64,000 bases of DNA from Gp6-AA40 sp036274155 (GTDB taxonomy: Bacteria; Acidobacteriota; Vicinamibacteria; Vicinamibacterales; UBA2999), in assembly GCA_036274155.1 (NCBI GenBank), contig DASUGH010000191.1, positions 1 through 64,000 of the forward strand. Direction: 5' to 3'. This document shows, in pieces, positions 8,560 through 17,565 of the stretch; the stretch's first letter is position 1, and every line of letters starts with the position of its first letter. A model generated the notes under the pieces. It had not been told where the DNA came from. It saw only the letters and a program-made list of their open reading frames with translations, and searched no databases. A program made the position numbers and the translations under genes.

Positions 8560-8952
8560 ATGACCAAGACGTCTGTGGTGGCGTGGCTGGGCGCAAGTAT
8601 CGTGGCGGCATCGATCCCGCTCGCGGCACATCACTCGGGGGCGATGTTCGAAGAGAAGAAGACGATCACCGTGCAGGGCGTGGTGAAGGAGTTTCAGTAC
8701 ACGAACCCGCACTCGTGGCTGATCGTCAACGTCACCAACAAGGACGGTTCGGTCACGACCTGGGGTTTCGAGGCCGAGGGTCCGAGCACGCTGCAGCGCG
8801 CCGGCATCAGGCCGAGCGATCTGCCGGTCGGCACCAAGCTTACGATCACGGGGCGTCCGATGAAGGACGGCCAGCACGCCGCGACGTGGGAGTTCGCGAT
8901 ACGAGCCGACGGCAAGCGCTTCGAGCCGCGGGAAGGATTCAAGGTCAAGTAG
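8560..8952 (+). CDS. DUF6152-type small exported protein
   Basis: 130 residues. The signal peptide (VVAWLGASIVAASIPLAAHH) is followed by HHSGAMFEEKKTITVQG, an N-terminal His-His-Ser pattern characteristic of this family, and a small beta-rich OB-like domain. The ATG at 8560 has GGCGGG just upstream. A GTG at 8548 that overlaps the preceding stop (GTGA) is an alternative start 4 residues earlier. It is paired with the preceding exported protein. The exposed N-terminal histidines after signal cleavage could bind metal (inference). Confidence 0.75.
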   Translation: MTKTSVVAWLGASIVAASIPLAAHHSGAMFEEKKTITVQGVVKEFQYTNPHSWLIVNVTNKDGSVTTWGFEAEGPSTLQRAGIRPSDLPVGTKLTITGRPMKDGQHAATWEFAIRADGKRFEPREGFKVK

Positions 8953-9074
8953 CATCCCAATCTCAACACGTACGCAAACAGTGCGGTGGTTGCCTCGCTG
9001 GATCCGGCGCTGGCCCGGGGTGCCGCTCTGCCGCGCGACTGGAGCTGCGATCGGGGTGATACGATGCGGCAAAG

Positions 9075-9572
9075 ATGGCCCTGTTGACCGTTCGCACCGC
9101 CGCGACGCGGTTGGGCGTGGCGTATTCCACGCTCAAGCAGTGGATCTACAGCGGCGCCGTCCGCACCACGACGACCGCCGGCGGGCATCACCGCGTGTCG
9201 GACAGTGAAGTCGAGCGGCTCATCGCGAAGACGAGCCCGGCAGCCGGCGGCCGGCCGCGGAAGTCGAAGCCCGGAGGTCTGATCGTCGCGCTCAGTGGCC
9301 GCAACCGGCTGCGCGGCTTCGTCGACGAGGTGCGCATCGACGGCCTGCTCGGCCAGGTCCGACTGACGATCGGCGACCAGACGCTGACCGCCGTCATCAC
9401 CGGTGACGCGATCGAGGAGCTCAAGCTGCGGCGAGGCGACTACGCCATCGCGATCATCAAGTCGACCGAAGTGATGATCGCCCGAGAGGCGGAACCGGCC
9501 GCCGGGAAATCGGCTCCGGCTCCCGCGCGTCGCACTCCCCGGAGCCGGCGGCGCGGGACGGCGAACCGATGA
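9075..9572 (+). CDS. HTH-TOBE regulator (ModE-like)
   Basis: 165 residues. The N-terminal ~50 residues form an excisionase/MerR-type winged helix (TVRTAATRLGVAYSTLKQWIYSG ending in GGHHRVSDSEVERLI). Residues about 68-140 form a TOBE/molybdopterin-binding-like fold (SGRNRLRGFVDEV, GLLGQVRLTIGDQTLTAVIT, KLRRGDYAIAIIKSTEVMIA). The basic tail is Arg/Pro-rich. HTH-TOBE proteins sense molybdate, tungstate or other oxyanions. The sulfite-exporter-type gene starts 47 bp downstream and a sulfate ABC system lies 3 kb away, so control of oxyanion transport is a reasonable inference. Confidence 0.75.
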   Translation: MALLTVRTAATRLGVAYSTLKQWIYSGAVRTTTTAGGHHRVSDSEVERLIAKTSPAAGGRPRKSKPGGLIVALSGRNRLRGFVDEVRIDGLLGQVRLTIGDQTLTAVITGDAIEELKLRRGDYAIAIIKSTEVMIAREAEPAAGKSAPAPARRTPRSRRRGTANR

Positions 9573-9619
9573 CCGTCGCACCCGAGTCGCTTCCGCTGCC
9601 GAGACCCTGACGTCCCTTC

Positions 9620-10381
9620 ATGGATTTCACGCTTCCAGCAACCGGCTTCTTCGTCGGCATCCTCATCGGCCTGACCGGCATCGGCGGCGGCGCCATCATG
9701 ACGCCGTTCCTGATCCTCGTCCTCGGCACGCGGCCGGTCGTCGCCGTCGGAACGGATCTCGTCTACGGCGCGGTGACCAAGATCGTCGGCGCCTATTTCC
9801 ATTGGCGGCAGGGCACCGTCAATCTGCAGCTCGTGCGGCGGCTGGCAGTCGCCAGCGTGCCGGGCGGCCTCCTTGCCGTCGCGCTGCTCAGGACGATGCC
9901 CCGTTCGGGCCTGGACGCCGATGCCGCGGTGCGGCGCGTGCTCGGCGTCGTGCTGATCATGGTTGCCGTGCTCATGGTGTTACGGCTGCGGCGGAACACC
10001 GTGATCGCCATCCCCGAGCGGTGGCGCACACGACTGCAGGGCCCAGGCACGTATGCCATCGGCGGCCTCGTGGGCGCGCTCGTCGGATTCACGTCGGTCG
10101 GCAGCGGGTCGCTCCTCGTGCCGTTCCTCGTGAGCGTCTACCCGCTCACGACCCCGCAGATCGTCGGCACTGACGTGTTCCACGCAGCGATTCTCGTCAC
10201 TGTCACCGCCGTCGCGCACGCGCAGGGGCAGTCGGTGGACTGGCTGCTCGCGTCGAGTCTTCTCCTCGGATCGGTTCCCGGCGTGACCGTGGGCAGCTGG
10301 ATGGCGCCGCGCGTCTCGTCCCTCTGGCTGCGCGCGGCGCTCGCCGCGCTGCTGCTGCTGACGGGGGTGAACCTGATCTAG
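9620..10381 (+). CDS. TauE/SafE-family sulfite/sulfonate exporter
   Basis: 253 residues with about eight membrane helices in two pseudo-symmetric halves. The hallmark TGIGGGAIMTPFLI (near residue 20) recurs as TSVGSGSLLVPFLV in the second half. The family exports sulfite, sulfoacetate or related organosulfur anions across the inner membrane. It follows the HTH-TOBE regulator by 47 bp and is probably cotranscribed. Together with the sulfate transporter and the cysDNH genes it gives the window a strong sulfur theme. Confidence 0.8.
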   Translation: MDFTLPATGFFVGILIGLTGIGGGAIMTPFLILVLGTRPVVAVGTDLVYGAVTKIVGAYFHWRQGTVNLQLVRRLAVASVPGGLLAVALLRTMPRSGLDADAAVRRVLGVVLIMVAVLMVLRLRRNTVIAIPERWRTRLQGPGTYAIGGLVGALVGFTSVGSGSLLVPFLVSVYPLTTPQIVGTDVFHAAILVTVTAVAHAQGQSVDWLLASSLLLGSVPGVTVGSWMAPRVSSLWLRAALAALLLLTGVNLI

Positions 10382-10388
10382 GAACTAT

Positions 10389-10521
10389 GGAATGACGGAT
10401 TGACGAATTGACGGATTTGAATTGACGGAATGACGAATTGACGGATTGACGGATTGACGGATTGACGAATTGACGGATTGACGAATTGACGGATTGACGG
10501 ATTGACGGATTGACGGATTGA
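10389..10521. repeat. Degenerate 8-bp tandem array (ATTGACGG/ATTGACGA)
   Basis: About 16 head-to-tail copies of ATTGACGG with common variant ATTGACGA and occasional indels, beginning 7 bp after the exporter stop. It is noncoding in all frames. A GCCGAGCT palindrome follows at 10550. Confidence 0.9.
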
Positions 10522-10549
10522 GGGACGAATCGAGAGGACGTTTCGCAGC

Positions 10550-10567
10550 GCCGAGCTTCAGCTCGGC
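10550..10567. repeat. REP-like palindrome GCCGAGCT-tc-AGCTCGGC
   Basis: A perfect 8-bp inverted repeat with a 2-base loop. Related palindromes occur at 17900, 25811, 25845, 44892 and 44921, so it is a dispersed family. Confidence 0.8.
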
Positions 10568-10681
10568 GAGTCCGTAACCCGTCGATTCCTCATTTAGTCA
10601 ATTCCTGGTTCGGGCCGTGATCGACTATCTTAACGACCCGTAGCCCGCTCGACCGGTAACGGCCTTGGAAAGGGTTCCAAC

Positions 10682-11929
10682 GTGACCATCCACAATCGCT
10701 GGGTCCAGCTCTGCGCGTCGCTCATCGCGATGATCATGATCGCGAACCTTCAGTACGCGTGGAATCTGTTCGTCGCACCGATCCAGGAAGGAAGGGGCTG
10801 GGCGCTGTCCGACGTCCAGTTCGCCTTCACGCTGTTCATCCTCTTCCAGACGTGGGTTCAGCCGCTCGACGGCTGGCTCGTGGATCGGCTGGGCCCACGC
10901 GGCTTCATCACCGCCGCCGGAGTCCTGTGCGGTGTCGGGTGGGCGGGGATGGGATACGCCACCTCGCTCCCGATGCTGTACGTGACGTACTGCGCGGCGG
11001 GAGTCGGGGCTGCGTTCGTCTACAGCTGCTGCATCGGGTCGGCGCTGAAGTGGTTCAAGGAGCAGCGCGGGCTGGCGGCCGGCATCATCGCGGCCGGGTT
11101 CGGCGGCGGCACGGCGCTCTTCATTCCGGTCATCAAGAGGATGATCGACGCCGACGGGTATCAATCGACGTTCGTCACCACCGGGCTGCTGCAGGGTCTG
11201 GTGATCGTGCTGGTGGCGCAGTTCCTCCGACACCCTCCGAAGCAGACCGCCGCAACGCCTGCCGCCGGCAGCGCGGCGCCTGCACCCCGTCCCGCCCCAG
11301 CGGCCGGACGGCAGTTCACCACGCTCGAGGTGCTCACCTCACCGCGCTTCTACATCATGTATGCGTCCTTCGTGCTGATGGCCACCGGAGGACTGTTGGT
11401 CACCGCGAACCAGGGCAAGATGGGGGCGTCCTGGGGGTTCTCCGCCGCCACGCTGACCATGGCGGCGACGCTGAGCCCGCTCGGGAACGGCGCCAGCCGC
11501 ATCTTCTGGGGCTGGGCGTCCGATCGCCTGGGCCGCGAGATGGCGATGATTGTCGCCTTCACCCTGCAAGCGATCTGCTTGTTTCTCGTCATCTCCGTTG
11601 GACCAACCTCTCCGGAGATGTTCCTGATCATGGTGACGCTGGTGTACTTCACCTGGGGCGAGATCTATTCGCTGTTCCCCTCGATGTCCGCTGACTACTT
11701 CGGCACCGCGCATGCCACCTCCAACTATGCGGTGCTCTACACGGCAAAGGGCGTCGCCTCGATCATCGGCCCATATTTCGGCGCGATCATCTTCGAGCGA
11801 TCCGGCAGCTGGGCAATCGGGATGTATGGCTGCGCCGTGATGGCGCTCGTCGCCGCCGGACTGGCGGTCTGGCTCCGCGCCGAACGGGTCTCGGCTCAGG
11901 CGCGAGCGCGGATCCCCGCTACGGCGTGA
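10682..11929 (+). CDS. MFS transporter, oxalate/formate antiporter type
   Basis: 415 residues with 12 predicted membrane helices and a central cytoplasmic loop rich in Ala and Pro (about residues 185-215). Features typical of the OxlT subgroup include RWVQLCASLIAMIMIANLQYAWNLF at the N-terminus (written here only as a location, residues 6-30), QTWVQPLDGWLVDRLGPRG and GWASDRLGREMAM. The start is GTG at 10682 after GGAAAGG. Members exchange oxalate and formate or carry other monocarboxylates. No oxalyl-CoA decarboxylase is nearby, so the substrate is uncertain. Confidence 0.75.
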   Translation: MTIHNRWVQLCASLIAMIMIANLQYAWNLFVAPIQEGRGWALSDVQFAFTLFILFQTWVQPLDGWLVDRLGPRGFITAAGVLCGVGWAGMGYATSLPMLYVTYCAAGVGAAFVYSCCIGSALKWFKEQRGLAAGIIAAGFGGGTALFIPVIKRMIDADGYQSTFVTTGLLQGLVIVLVAQFLRHPPKQTAATPAAGSAAPAPRPAPAAGRQFTTLEVLTSPRFYIMYASFVLMATGGLLVTANQGKMGASWGFSAATLTMAATLSPLGNGASRIFWGWASDRLGREMAMIVAFTLQAICLFLVISVGPTSPEMFLIMVTLVYFTWGEIYSLFPSMSADYFGTAHATSNYAVLYTAKGVASIIGPYFGAIIFERSGSWAIGMYGCAVMALVAAGLAVWLRAERVSAQARARIPATA

Positions 11930-11949
11930 CGAGTCCCGGCAACGGAGTT

Positions 11950-12181
11950 GACGGAGGAACGGGACACGCTCACACGGAGTAACGGAGAAACGGAGGACGA
12001 ACGGAGGGCGTGTGGTGCCCCATGCGGCGGCAGGTGGGTACCCTACGAAGGTCCAGAGTGGGCCCGCGCGACACGCGGCAGGGATCGAAGGCCGGCGCGC
12101 CCACCTGCTGAACGTGACCTGCAGCCAGCTCCGTTCACTCCGTTCCTCCGTTTCTCCCAGGTTAGGTAACCGTTTCTCCGT
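11950..12181. repeat. MITE-like element, copy A
   Basis: A ~232-bp noncoding element. Its left arm (GACGGAGGAACGGGACACGC and following ~40 bp) and right part (CACCTGCTGAACGT, CAGCCAGCTCCGTTC, AACCGTTTCTCCGT) are nearly identical to those at 30563-30785. The ends form an imperfect inverted repeat of CGGAG(A/G)AACGGAG-type units. The cores differ, but both are flanked by GTGGGC...GCCCAC-type pairing. No ORF is inside. Confidence 0.75.
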
Positions 12182-12223
12182 CATCCGCGTTTCTCTGTCA
12201 TCCCCGTTTCTCCGCAGTCCCGG

Positions 12224-13276
12224 TCACTGCATGAACACGCGCACCTTCCTCGGCTTCACGTAGACCTGTTCGCCAACAATGGCCCGGATCTTCTCGTACT
12301 GCTCGCGTCCGAGCTCGATCTGAATCACCTGGCCCTCCGCGCCGCGTACCTCGATCTTCACCACCGCTCCGGCCGCGCGCACGTCGGTGATCGTCGCCCA
12401 CAGACCACCCCCTTTGTCGGCGCGGCTGATGTCGAGCTCGTGCGGCCGCGCGTAGCCGGCAGCGTCTCGCGCTTCAGTGTGCGGGTGGTCGGGGTATTCC
12501 ACGGCAATCGGGCCGAGCAGCGCCTTCCCGTCCTGGACACGCCCGTGGAAGATGTTGACGTTGCCGAGGAAGTTGACGACGAATGGCGTGGCAGGATGGT
12601 CCAGCACCTCGTCGGGCGTCCCGTCCTGCTCGATGCGTCCCTCGTTCATGACCACGACGCGGTTCGCGAGCTCGAGCGCCTCCTCCTGATCGTGCGTGAC
12701 GAACACGCTGGTGAGGTGGATGTCGGCGTGGAGCCGGCGCAGCCAGCGCCGCAGCTCCTGCCGCACCTTGGCGTCGAGCGCGCCAAACGGCTCGTCGAGC
12801 AGCAGCACCTTCGGCTGCACGGCGAGGGCACGTGCCAGGGCGACACGCTGACGCTGGCCGCCTGAAAGCTGCGACGGATAGCGATCGCCGAGATAGTCGA
12901 GCTGCACCATCGCGAGCAGCTCGTTCACCCGCGCGCGGATCTCCGCGTCGCTCGGCCGCTGCCCGCGCGGACGGACGCGCAGGCCGAAGGCGACGTTTTC
13001 AACGACGGTCATGTGGCGGAAGAGCGCGTAATGCTGGAACACGAAACCGACCCCACGATCGCGGGGATCACGTCTCGTGGCATCGTCGCCGTCGAAGAGC
13101 ACTGATCCGCGGTCGGCTTCCTCCAGACCGGCAATGATCCGCAGCAGTGTGGTCTTGCCCGAACCCGATGGTCCGAGCAGTGCCAGCAGCTCCCCCTGCT
13201 TCACCGTGAAGCTCACGTCGTCGAGGGCGACGAAGCTACCGAAGCGTTTCCTCACGCCGCTGATTTCGATACTCAT
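12224..13276 (-). CDS. cysA: Sulfate/thiosulfate ABC transporter ATPase
   Basis: 350 residues. Walker A GPSGSGKTT, Q-loop, ABC signature LSGGQRQRVALARAL, Walker B VLLLDEPFGALD and the H-loop THDQEEAL are all present. The C-terminal ~115 residues form a regulatory TOBE-like domain (GYARPHELDISR) typical of CysA. It energises sulfate import at the inner membrane. It overlaps the upstream permease gene by 4 bp (ATGA) and is last in the minus-strand order sbp, cysT, cysW, cysA. Confidence 0.93.
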   Translation of the reverse strand: MSIEISGVRKRFGSFVALDDVSFTVKQGELLALLGPSGSGKTTLLRIIAGLEEADRGSVLFDGDDATRRDPRDRGVGFVFQHYALFRHMTVVENVAFGLRVRPRGQRPSDAEIRARVNELLAMVQLDYLGDRYPSQLSGGQRQRVALARALAVQPKVLLLDEPFGALDAKVRQELRRWLRRLHADIHLTSVFVTHDQEEALELANRVVVMNEGRIEQDGTPDEVLDHPATPFVVNFLGNVNIFHGRVQDGKALLGPIAVEYPDHPHTEARDAAGYARPHELDISRADKGGGLWATITDVRAAGAVVKIEVRGAEGQVIQIELGREQYEKIRAIVGEQVYVKPRKVRVFMQ

Positions 13277-14175
13277 TGGACTGCCGGCGCTCCAGCCATC
13301 GCGGCGGCATCTGCGGCTTCCGGCGCGAGCCGCCGCTCGACCACCGTCTTGACGACGAGCGTGATGAGCGCCAGGAACGCGAGGAGAGACGCCACGGCGA
13401 ACGCCGCCTGATACATGTACTCGTTGTAGAGAATCTCGACGTGCAGCGGCAGCGTGTTGGTGAGGCCGCGGATCTTGCCCGACACCACCGAGACGGCTCC
13501 GAACTCGCCCATCGCGCGCGCGTTGCAGAGAATCACCCCGTAGAGCAGGCCCCACTTGATGTTGGGCAGCGTCACCCGGAAGAAGGTCTGGAGCCCTCCG
13601 GCGCCCAGCACGCGCGCCGCTTCCTCCTCCTGTGAGCCTGCCGCCTCCATCACCGGGATGATTTCCCGGGCCACGAACGGAAACGACACGAAGATCGTCG
13701 CGAGCACGATGCCGGGAACGGCGAATACGACCTTCATGTCGTGATCGGCGATCCATGGGCCGAGGAAGCCCTGCCGGCCGAAGAGCAGCACGAAAACCAT
13801 CCCGGAGATCACCGGCGACACGGCGAATGGCAAATCAATCAGCGTCACCAGCAGGTTCTTGCCAGGAAACGTGAATTTGGCGATCGCCCAGCCGGCGCAG
13901 ACACCGAACACGAGATTTGCGGGCACGGCGATAGCGGCGGCGAGCAGCGTGAGCCGTAACGCCGCGAGCGCATCGGGCTGCCTGATGGCGTCGGCGTAGG
14001 CCGCCAGGCCGCTTCCGAGCGCCTCGGCGAAGACGGTCGCGAGCGGGAGGAACAGGAAGAGCGCGAGGAAGCCGAGCGCCACGGCGATCAGCGTCCAGCG
14101 CAGCCATCGCGGCTCGGTCAATCGCCGCTCACTGCGGCCGGTGTGCCGGGCGTATGCGTGAACGGTCCCTGCCAT
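13273..14175 (-). CDS. cysW: Sulfate ABC transporter permease CysW
   Basis: 300 residues from the ATG at 14175; a TTG at 14187 is a less likely start. About six membrane helices surround the cytoplasmic EAA loop (AAGSQEEEAARVLGAGGLQTF), which docks on CysA. The motif ARAMGEFGAVSVVSG is characteristic of sulfate permeases. It pairs with CysT to form the channel. It lies 57 bp downstream of cysT and overlaps cysA by 4 bp. Confidence 0.92.
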   Translation of the reverse strand: MAGTVHAYARHTGRSERRLTEPRWLRWTLIAVALGFLALFLFLPLATVFAEALGSGLAAYADAIRQPDALAALRLTLLAAAIAVPANLVFGVCAGWAIAKFTFPGKNLLVTLIDLPFAVSPVISGMVFVLLFGRQGFLGPWIADHDMKVVFAVPGIVLATIFVSFPFVAREIIPVMEAAGSQEEEAARVLGAGGLQTFFRVTLPNIKWGLLYGVILCNARAMGEFGAVSVVSGKIRGLTNTLPLHVEILYNEYMYQAAFAVASLLAFLALITLVVKTVVERRLAPEAADAAAMAGAPAVQ

Positions 14176-14232
14176 TTCGACCCTCAAATGTCGTAGGGTC
14201 CGCCCTTCAGGCTGACCATCGCATCGCCGGCA

Positions 14233-15042
14233 TCACCCTGCGAGCCGCCGAGTCGCCCACGACTGCAATGCGTTGATCGTCAGCAGCAGCGTGAACGAGA
14301 GCACCAGCATGACGAGCGCGATGGCGGTTGCGCCCGCATAGTCGAACTGCTCCAGTTTGGTGATGATGAGGAGCGGCGAGATCTGTGTCTGCATCGGGAG
14401 GTTGCCGGAGATGAAGACGACCGATCCGTACTCGCCCACAGCCCTGGCAAACGCCAGCGCGAAGCCGGTAAGCCATGCCGGATAGAGGTACGGCAGGATC
14501 ACACGCACCACGACCTTGAGTCGCGACGCCCCCAGGCTGGTCGCGGCCTCCTCGACCTCGATGTCGAGATCCTCGATCACCGGCTGCAGCGTGCGGACGA
14601 CAAATGGCAGCCCGATGAAGATCATCGCGAGCGTCACGCCGAGCCTGGTAAACGCCACCTTGATGCCGTAGGGCTCGAGCAGCTGCCCCACCCAGCCATT
14701 CGGGGCGTAGATGGCAGTCAGCGTGATTCCCGCCACGGCAGTCGGCAACGCAAAGGGCAGGTCCACCAGCGAGTCGACAATCCGGCGACCGGGAAACGAA
14801 TACCGCACGAGCACCCAGGCGACGATCAGACCGAAGACGGCGTTGACGGCCGCTGCGATGAGCGATGCGCCGATGCTCAGCTTGTACGACGCCACCACCT
14901 GCGGCTCGGTGATCGCGCCCCAGAACGCGTCCCACGTCATTGTCGCCGTGCGCGCCGGCAACGTCATGATCGGAATGATCACGATGAGGCACAGATAGAG
15001 GACTGTGAACCCCATCGTGATGCGAAACCCCGGCAGTCTCAT
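14233..15042 (-). CDS. cysT: Sulfate ABC transporter permease CysT/CysU
   Basis: 269 residues, six membrane helices, and an EAA loop (EVEEAATSLGASRLKVVVRVI). The ARAVGEYGSVVFISGN stretch is the CysT counterpart of the CysW motif. It lies 82 bp downstream of the binding-protein gene; that gap is filled by a 7-bp tandem array, unlike the tight joins elsewhere in the operon. Confidence 0.92.
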   Translation of the reverse strand: MRLPGFRITMGFTVLYLCLIVIIPIMTLPARTATMTWDAFWGAITEPQVVASYKLSIGASLIAAAVNAVFGLIVAWVLVRYSFPGRRIVDSLVDLPFALPTAVAGITLTAIYAPNGWVGQLLEPYGIKVAFTRLGVTLAMIFIGLPFVVRTLQPVIEDLDIEVEEAATSLGASRLKVVVRVILPYLYPAWLTGFALAFARAVGEYGSVVFISGNLPMQTQISPLLIITKLEQFDYAGATAIALVMLVLSFTLLLTINALQSWATRRLAG

Positions 15043-15073
15043 ACGACCGTCAATTTCTCCATGGCGTCACGAT

Positions 15074-15121
15074 CCGAGCCCCGAGTCCCGAGCCCCGAGT
15101 CCCGAGCCCCGGATCCCGAGT
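15074..15121. repeat. Heptamer array between sbp and cysT
   Basis: About seven copies of a 7-bp unit CCCGAGC/CCCGAGT/CCCGGAT directly after the sbp stop (on the minus strand), inside the predicted sulfate-transport operon. The same unit family recurs at 28231-28315 and 32153-32277. Confidence 0.85.
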
Positions 15122-15124
15122 TCT

Positions 15125-16132
15125 TCATCTCCCTGGCTTGTATATCTGGTCGAACGTTCCGCCGTCGGCGAAATGCGTCTTCTGTGCTGCCTGCCAGCCC
15201 TTGAACGCCTCGTCGACGGTGAAGAGCGTCACCTTGGCAAAGGTGCTGGCGTACTTCGCCGCCACGGTCGCGTCACGCGGACGGTAATAGTGCCTGGCAG
15301 CGATCTCCTGCCCTTCGGGTGAGTAGAGGAACTTCAGATACTCTTCGGCCACGGCCCGCGTCTTCTTTCTGTCGACGACCGCGTCGACGACCGCCACGGG
15401 CGGCTCGGCGAGAATGCTGACCGTCGGCACGACGATCTCGACCTTGTCTTTCGCCTCGGCGCGCGCGAGGTACGCCTCGTTCTCCCACGCGAGCAGGACA
15501 TCGCCCAGTCCACGCTGCACGAACGTGTTCGTCGCGCCGCGCGCGCCCGAGTCGAGCACCGGCACGTTCTTGTACAAGGCCGCTACGAACTCCCTGCCCT
15601 TGGCATCGCTGCCGCCGCTCTTTCTCTTGCCGTATTCCCAGGCGGCCAGGTAGTTCCATCGCGCGCCGCCAGAGGTCTTCGGATTGGGCGTGATGACGCC
15701 GATGCCCGGCTTCACGAGATCGCCCCAGTCCTTGATCCCCTTCGGATTGCCCCTGCGCACGAGAAAGACGATCGTCGACGTAAATGGCGCGCTGTTCTGC
15801 GGCAGACGCTGCTGCCAGCCTGGTTTGATGAGTCCGGCGCGCTGAATCGCATCGATGTCGTAGCCGAGTGCCAGCGTGACGACATCGGCGTCGAGCCCGT
15901 CGCTCACCGCGCGCGCCTGCGCTCCGGAGCCGCCGTGCGACTGCTGAATCGTGACCTTCTGCATCGTCTTGCCGGCCCAGTACTTCGCGAACGCTGCGTT
16001 GAAGTCGGCATAGAGCTCGCGAGTGGGGTCGTAGGAGACGTTGAGCAGCGCCGGCTGCGCGTGGAGCGTGGCGGCCGTAGTGATGATGGCGACCGCGAGA
16101 ACAGTCGATCGTATGAATCTCGATATGCGCAT
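15125..16132 (-). CDS. sbp: Periplasmic sulfate-binding protein
   Basis: 335 residues from the ATG at 16132. A Sec signal (FIRSTVLAVAIITTAATLHA) precedes a type-II binding-protein fold. Diagnostic motifs are LLNVSYDPTRELY at the mature N-terminus, QSHGGSGAQARAV, ALGYDID, PNPKTSGGARWNYLAAW and GLGDVLLAWENEA. It delivers sulfate to CysTWA. The first gene of the operon, its promoter must lie in 16133-16494. Sbp and CysP-type proteins are hard to separate; the length and motifs fit Sbp. Confidence 0.92.
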   Translation of the reverse strand: MRISRFIRSTVLAVAIITTAATLHAQPALLNVSYDPTRELYADFNAAFAKYWAGKTMQKVTIQQSHGGSGAQARAVSDGLDADVVTLALGYDIDAIQRAGLIKPGWQQRLPQNSAPFTSTIVFLVRRGNPKGIKDWGDLVKPGIGVITPNPKTSGGARWNYLAAWEYGKRKSGGSDAKGREFVAALYKNVPVLDSGARGATNTFVQRGLGDVLLAWENEAYLARAEAKDKVEIVVPTVSILAEPPVAVVDAVVDRKKTRAVAEEYLKFLYSPEGQEIAARHYYRPRDATVAAKYASTFAKVTLFTVDEAFKGWQAAQKTHFADGGTFDQIYKPGR

Positions 16133-16494
16133 GATGTTCCTGTTCGGCAGGTAACCTGACCAGCCTCCGCCAAGGCTCCGGCGGTCCGCCGTAGCTTCAG
16201 CGAAGGCGGAAACGTGCGGCGAACCCGCGGAACCGGCCGCCAGGGCGCGGGCAATCTGCCAGCGGGCGCGCAAAGCCAACCGGATGACCTGAGGCGGACA
16301 GTCTTGTCGGTTCGTTGATCTCCGAGGTCCCAGCATCGATCGCCTCTGCGCGCGCACCGCAGCACGCGCAGACTCTGCGCGACCGGTACTTCAGTCGGGC
16401 GTTCGGTTGAGGAATGAAACGATCGGGCGAGGCCCTTCCTCGGCCCGAGGCTCGAGCCACACCAACCATCCGACAGGCAAGCCTCGCGCCAGCC
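16133..16494. other. Intergenic region upstream of sbp
   Basis: 362 bp between the sigma-54 activator stop and the sbp start, both on the minus strand. It should contain the sbp promoter. It carries a palindromic repeat at 16164-16210. No clear operator or riboswitch was identified. Confidence 0.5.
16164..16210. repeat. Dispersed CGCCTTCGC/TACGGCGG palindrome
   Basis: The stretch begins CCTCCGCCAAGGCTCCGG and ends CAGCGAAGGCGGA, with a GTCCGCCGTAGC core; the ends pair as an inverted repeat. Related sequences lie at 35473, 59324, 59877 and 60550. Confidence 0.65.
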
Positions 16495-17565
16495 TCACTG
16501 GTGGGACGCCCGAAAGCGACGCCAGTCGATCTTCAGCTTCCGCATGCGGGCGCGCAGCGTGTGGGGATTGATCCGAAGCATTCGCGCGGCGCCATGTGGA
16601 CCTTCCACGCGTCCATGCGTATGGTCGAGCGCTGCCTCGATGTGGCGCCGCATCGCGACATCGAGCGGTTCGATGACCGGCCGCCGCAAGGAGGCGGGCT
16701 CCAACGACGGCTGCGTGTCGGCAGGCCTCGCGGCATCCTGGCCGCCGAGCGCTGCGCCGACGCTGAGCGTCCTCCCCTGCCCGATGAGCACCGCGCGATC
16801 CATGACCGCTGCCATCTCGCGCACGTTGCCCGGCCACCGATACCCGGCGAGCACGTGCACGTCGCTGTCGGTGACCGCCACGGGCCGAAGGCCGAACTTG
16901 TTGGCAGCACGCTCGGCGAAATATTCGGCAAAGGCCCGAATGTCGCCGGGACGATCGCGCAGCGGCGGAATGACGATCGGAAAGACCGAGAGGCGGTAGT
17001 AGAGGTCCTCCCGAAACGTCTGCGCTTCGACCATTGCCGGCAGGTCGCGATGGGTCGCCGCGACGATCCTGACGCTGACCCGAATGGGACGCTCCCCTCC
17101 AACACGCACCACTTCACTGTCCTGGAGCACGCGGAGGAGTCGGACCTGGGCGGCGGGAGCAAGCTCGCCAATCTCGTCCAGGAACAGCGTCCCGCCGTCC
17201 GCCTGCTCGAACCACCCCCTGCGCCGCGCCACCGCCCCGGTGAAGGCGCCCTGCTCGTGACCGAACAGCTCTGAGTCGATGAGCTCAGGCGCGATCGCGC
17301 CGCAATTCACACGACGAAACGGCCCCTTCCGAAACGGCGAATGGTCGTGAATGGCGCGAGCGATGATCTCCTTCCCCGTTCCGGTTTCTCCAAACAGCAG
17401 CACCGGCGCGTTGCTCCGCGAGACGAGCTGCGCGCGTGCGATCACGGCGGCAAGGCCGGTGTCGCCGCCGATCAGCCGCTCGTCGCTCGAAGGCTGGCTG
17501 CCGGTGATCAGATGCTCGGGAACCGGCCGTGGCCGGCCGTCGGACGTCCGTATGCTCTGTGACAT
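16495..17565 (-). CDS. Sigma-54-dependent transcriptional activator lacking a sensory domain
   Basis: 356 residues. After a short ~30-residue N-terminus the AAA+ domain starts directly: Walker A GETGTGKE (59-66), the sigma-54 contact loop GAFTGA (106-111), Walker B FLDEIGEL and an arginine-finger region (FREDLYYRLSVFPI). The C-terminus (about 315-350) is a Fis-type helix-turn-helix (GPHGAARMLRINPHTLRARMRKL). Activators without a receiver or GAF domain (PspF-like) are usually controlled by a partner protein or are constitutive. It is divergent from the TonB receptor, 527 bp away, and may regulate it (inference). Confidence 0.88.
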   Translation of the reverse strand: MSQSIRTSDGRPRPVPEHLITGSQPSSDERLIGGDTGLAAVIARAQLVSRSNAPVLLFGETGTGKEIIARAIHDHSPFRKGPFRRVNCGAIAPELIDSELFGHEQGAFTGAVARRRGWFEQADGGTLFLDEIGELAPAAQVRLLRVLQDSEVVRVGGERPIRVSVRIVAATHRDLPAMVEAQTFREDLYYRLSVFPIVIPPLRDRPGDIRAFAEYFAERAANKFGLRPVAVTDSDVHVLAGYRWPGNVREMAAVMDRAVLIGQGRTLSVGAALGGQDAARPADTQPSLEPASLRRPVIEPLDVAMRRHIEAALDHTHGRVEGPHGAARMLRINPHTLRARMRKLKIDWRRFRASHQ

